Shown one piece after another: positions 5,518 to 6,158 of a stretch of DNA of 6,158 bases. Source of the DNA: Gorillibacterium sp. (lineage in GTDB: Bacteria; Bacillota; Bacilli; Paenibacillales; NBRC-103111); NCBI GenBank assembly GCA_023511325.1, contig JAIMBU010000192.1, positions 1 through 6,158 on the forward strand, given 5' to 3'. Both the position numbers and the translations under genes were made by a program. Position 1 is the stretch's first letter; every line of letters begins with the position of its first letter. Below the pieces are notes generated by a model. The model worked only from the letters and a program-made list of their open reading frames with translations. It did not search any database and was not told the origin of the DNA.

Positions 5518-5872
5518 CCCGAATTTCACCATGAATATCGGGCTTAATTAGAAGACAAGTGGCTAGCCATTAACACATGAACTTGTCGTTGGTTCAGTTG
5601 ATTTCTGTCAATATATACATCGCTCTATCCCCTCGTACAGTTGCGATAATTTTTGAAAAAACTACAAGATAACGAAGATAACAAAAATCAGGTCAGCTAA
5701 GGTGCTATCTGCACAAAAGTGACCTGTTTTTATGTAACGGTATTGCGTTACTATAGTGTACTTTTCGACTTACATGTGCGTACACATGATTTCAGAAAAA
5801 TTTGGTGTACTTGTTACATGGGTTATATGTGTTATAGGTTGATTGTTGGGTCCATTCGGCACTGGGTAGCCC
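5518..5872 (-). repeat. noncoding repeat, copy 2
   Basis: This is the partner of the block at 3022-3446, in the same orientation and order. It has a CCCGA/TCGGG hairpin at 5518-5542, GTGGCTAG then ACACATGA, ACGAAGATAACAAAAA, the CAGGTCA/TGACCTG hairpin, TGTAACGG followed by CGTTAC, ATGTGCGTACAC, and the identical 20-mer at 5853-5872. The 20-mer begins 11 nt after the zinc-ribbon gene stop at 5883, and the other end overlaps the ribosome site of the 71-aa gene. No coding capacity is supported. As with copy 1, it follows one small gene and precedes the next cassette, so it marks a cassette border. Confidence 0.65.
5689..5731. terminator. bidirectional rho-independent terminator in repeat copy 2
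   Basis: CAGGTCA (5689-5695) pairs with TGACCTG (5720-5726), with an inner GTGC/GCAC stem around TATCT. TTTTT follows on the plus strand (5727-5731) and ATTTTTG on the minus strand. In the minus direction it lies about 155 nt after the gene ending at 5883 and would stop its transcript before the 71-aa gene. Confidence 0.7.
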
Positions 5873-5882
5873 CCATTGATTC

Positions 5883-6125
5883 TTAGGTATCCTTCTCTAA
5901 CACATATGTCTTTATTACTATATCCCCATCAAATACATAAATTCTTTCACATTCGATGCATCTCCAAACATCGTATCGGGGAAACGGTATTGTGACTGGG
6001 TCAATTGAATCTCCTAAATTTATAATATCGTCCCATTCTCTATCTGTATAAACCCTTAACTCTACATCATTCGGTGCATTTGAGTTTGATAGTGTAGCAC
6101 CACACTTACATTGTAATCTTGCCAT
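5883..6125 (-). CDS. small zinc-ribbon-like protein, possible orphan immunity gene (80 aa)
   Basis: The product MARLQCKCGATLSN carries a CxC pair (C6, C8) and a CxxC pair (C56, C59, in WRCIECERIYVF), the pattern of a single zinc ribbon binding one metal. The start at 6123-6125 is preferred because AGAGGAG stands 8 nt before it; the in-frame ATG at 6129-6131 is only 2 nt from that site. There is no signal peptide or membrane segment, so it is probably cytoplasmic. I believe similar small proteins occur beside RHS genes in Paenibacillus-like genomes, but I cannot name the family. An alternative frame just upstream ends ITYP-TAG at 6139-6141, 13 nt before this start, as a toxin C-terminus would, but too little is visible to call it. 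Repeat copy 2 follows at once. Confidence 0.65.
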   Translation of the reverse strand: MARLQCKCGATLSNSNAPNDVELRVYTDREWDDIINLGDSIDPVTIPFPRYDVWRCIECERIYVFDGDIVIKTYVLEKDT

Positions 6126-6132
6126 TGACATC

Positions 6133-6139
6133 TCTCCTC
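6133..6139 (-). promoter_or_regulatory. ribosome binding site of the zinc-ribbon gene
   Basis: AGAGGAG on the minus strand with about 8 nt to the ATG at 6125 selects the 80-residue form over the 82-residue form. Confidence 0.6.
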
Positions 6140-6158
6140 TAAGGATATGTGATAGTTC

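Noticed and set aside
5218..5547. 109-codon plus-strand frame
   Set aside because: It runs antisense to the 71-aa gene and into the repeat hairpin, has no ribosome site, and opposes the direction of all supported genes.
3022..5872. Reading the two repeats as the ends of one composite transposon
   Set aside because: They are in direct orientation, diverged, contain no recombinase of their own and show no target duplication, so a transposon cannot be supported.
1..6158. CRISPR array, tRNA or rRNA genes
   Set aside because: No regularly spaced direct repeats, tRNA cloverleaf or rRNA sequence was seen on either strand.

Overview
The window looks like accessory DNA from a low-GC Gram-positive bacterium, most likely a Paenibacillus, Brevibacillus or Bacillus relative. 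This rests on AT-rich genes, strong AGGAG-type ribosome sites, tyrosine-aspartate (YD) repeats of the Gram-positive RHS/WapA type and an IS110-family remnant. Every gene I can support lies on the minus strand, so the biological reading direction is right to left. The genus is inferred; no ribosomal or housekeeping gene is present.

The region is a graveyard or reservoir of polymorphic-toxin cassettes. In reading order: (1) a small CxC/CxxC zinc-ribbon gene (5883-6125), possibly an orphan immunity gene; (2) one copy of an unclassified noncoding repeat (5518-5872) with a two-way terminator hairpin; (3) a 71-residue orphan gene with a very strong ribosome site (5290-5505); (4) a decayed IS110-family element, made of a structured leader (about 5010-5160, a candidate bridge RNA) and a frameshifted N-terminal part of the transposase (about 4340-5009); (5) the broken C-terminal end of a displaced toxin (3932 to about 4320), followed 12 nt later by an intact immunity-type gene (3521-3919) and a good rho-independent terminator (3453-3488); (6) a second, diverged copy of the noncoding repeat (about 3022-3446); (7) a headless RHS gene (796-3021) with no start region, made of YD repeats, a complete RHS core ending in DPSG, a Pro/Thr/Lys linker and a C-terminal domain I recognise as colicin E5-type anticodon nuclease; (8) its adjacent putative immunity gene (326-781); and (9) a GC-richer stretch of unknown origin with strong hairpins (1-about 270).

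How the parts fit: in full-length RHS/WapA systems a large shell protein delivers a variable C-terminal toxin to neighbouring cells, and the gene immediately downstream protects the producer. Here the shell is cut off and two toxin-immunity tips are stacked beside a transposon remnant and a repeated noncoding block. This fits displaced cassettes that could recombine onto a full-length rhs gene through the shared core, or that persist because their immunity genes still protect against neighbours. The most informative observations are the E5-type tRNase tip, its immunity gene that does not resemble the colicin E5 immunity protein, the intact immunity gene beside a dead toxin, the paired repeats bordering the cassettes, and the IS110 leader.
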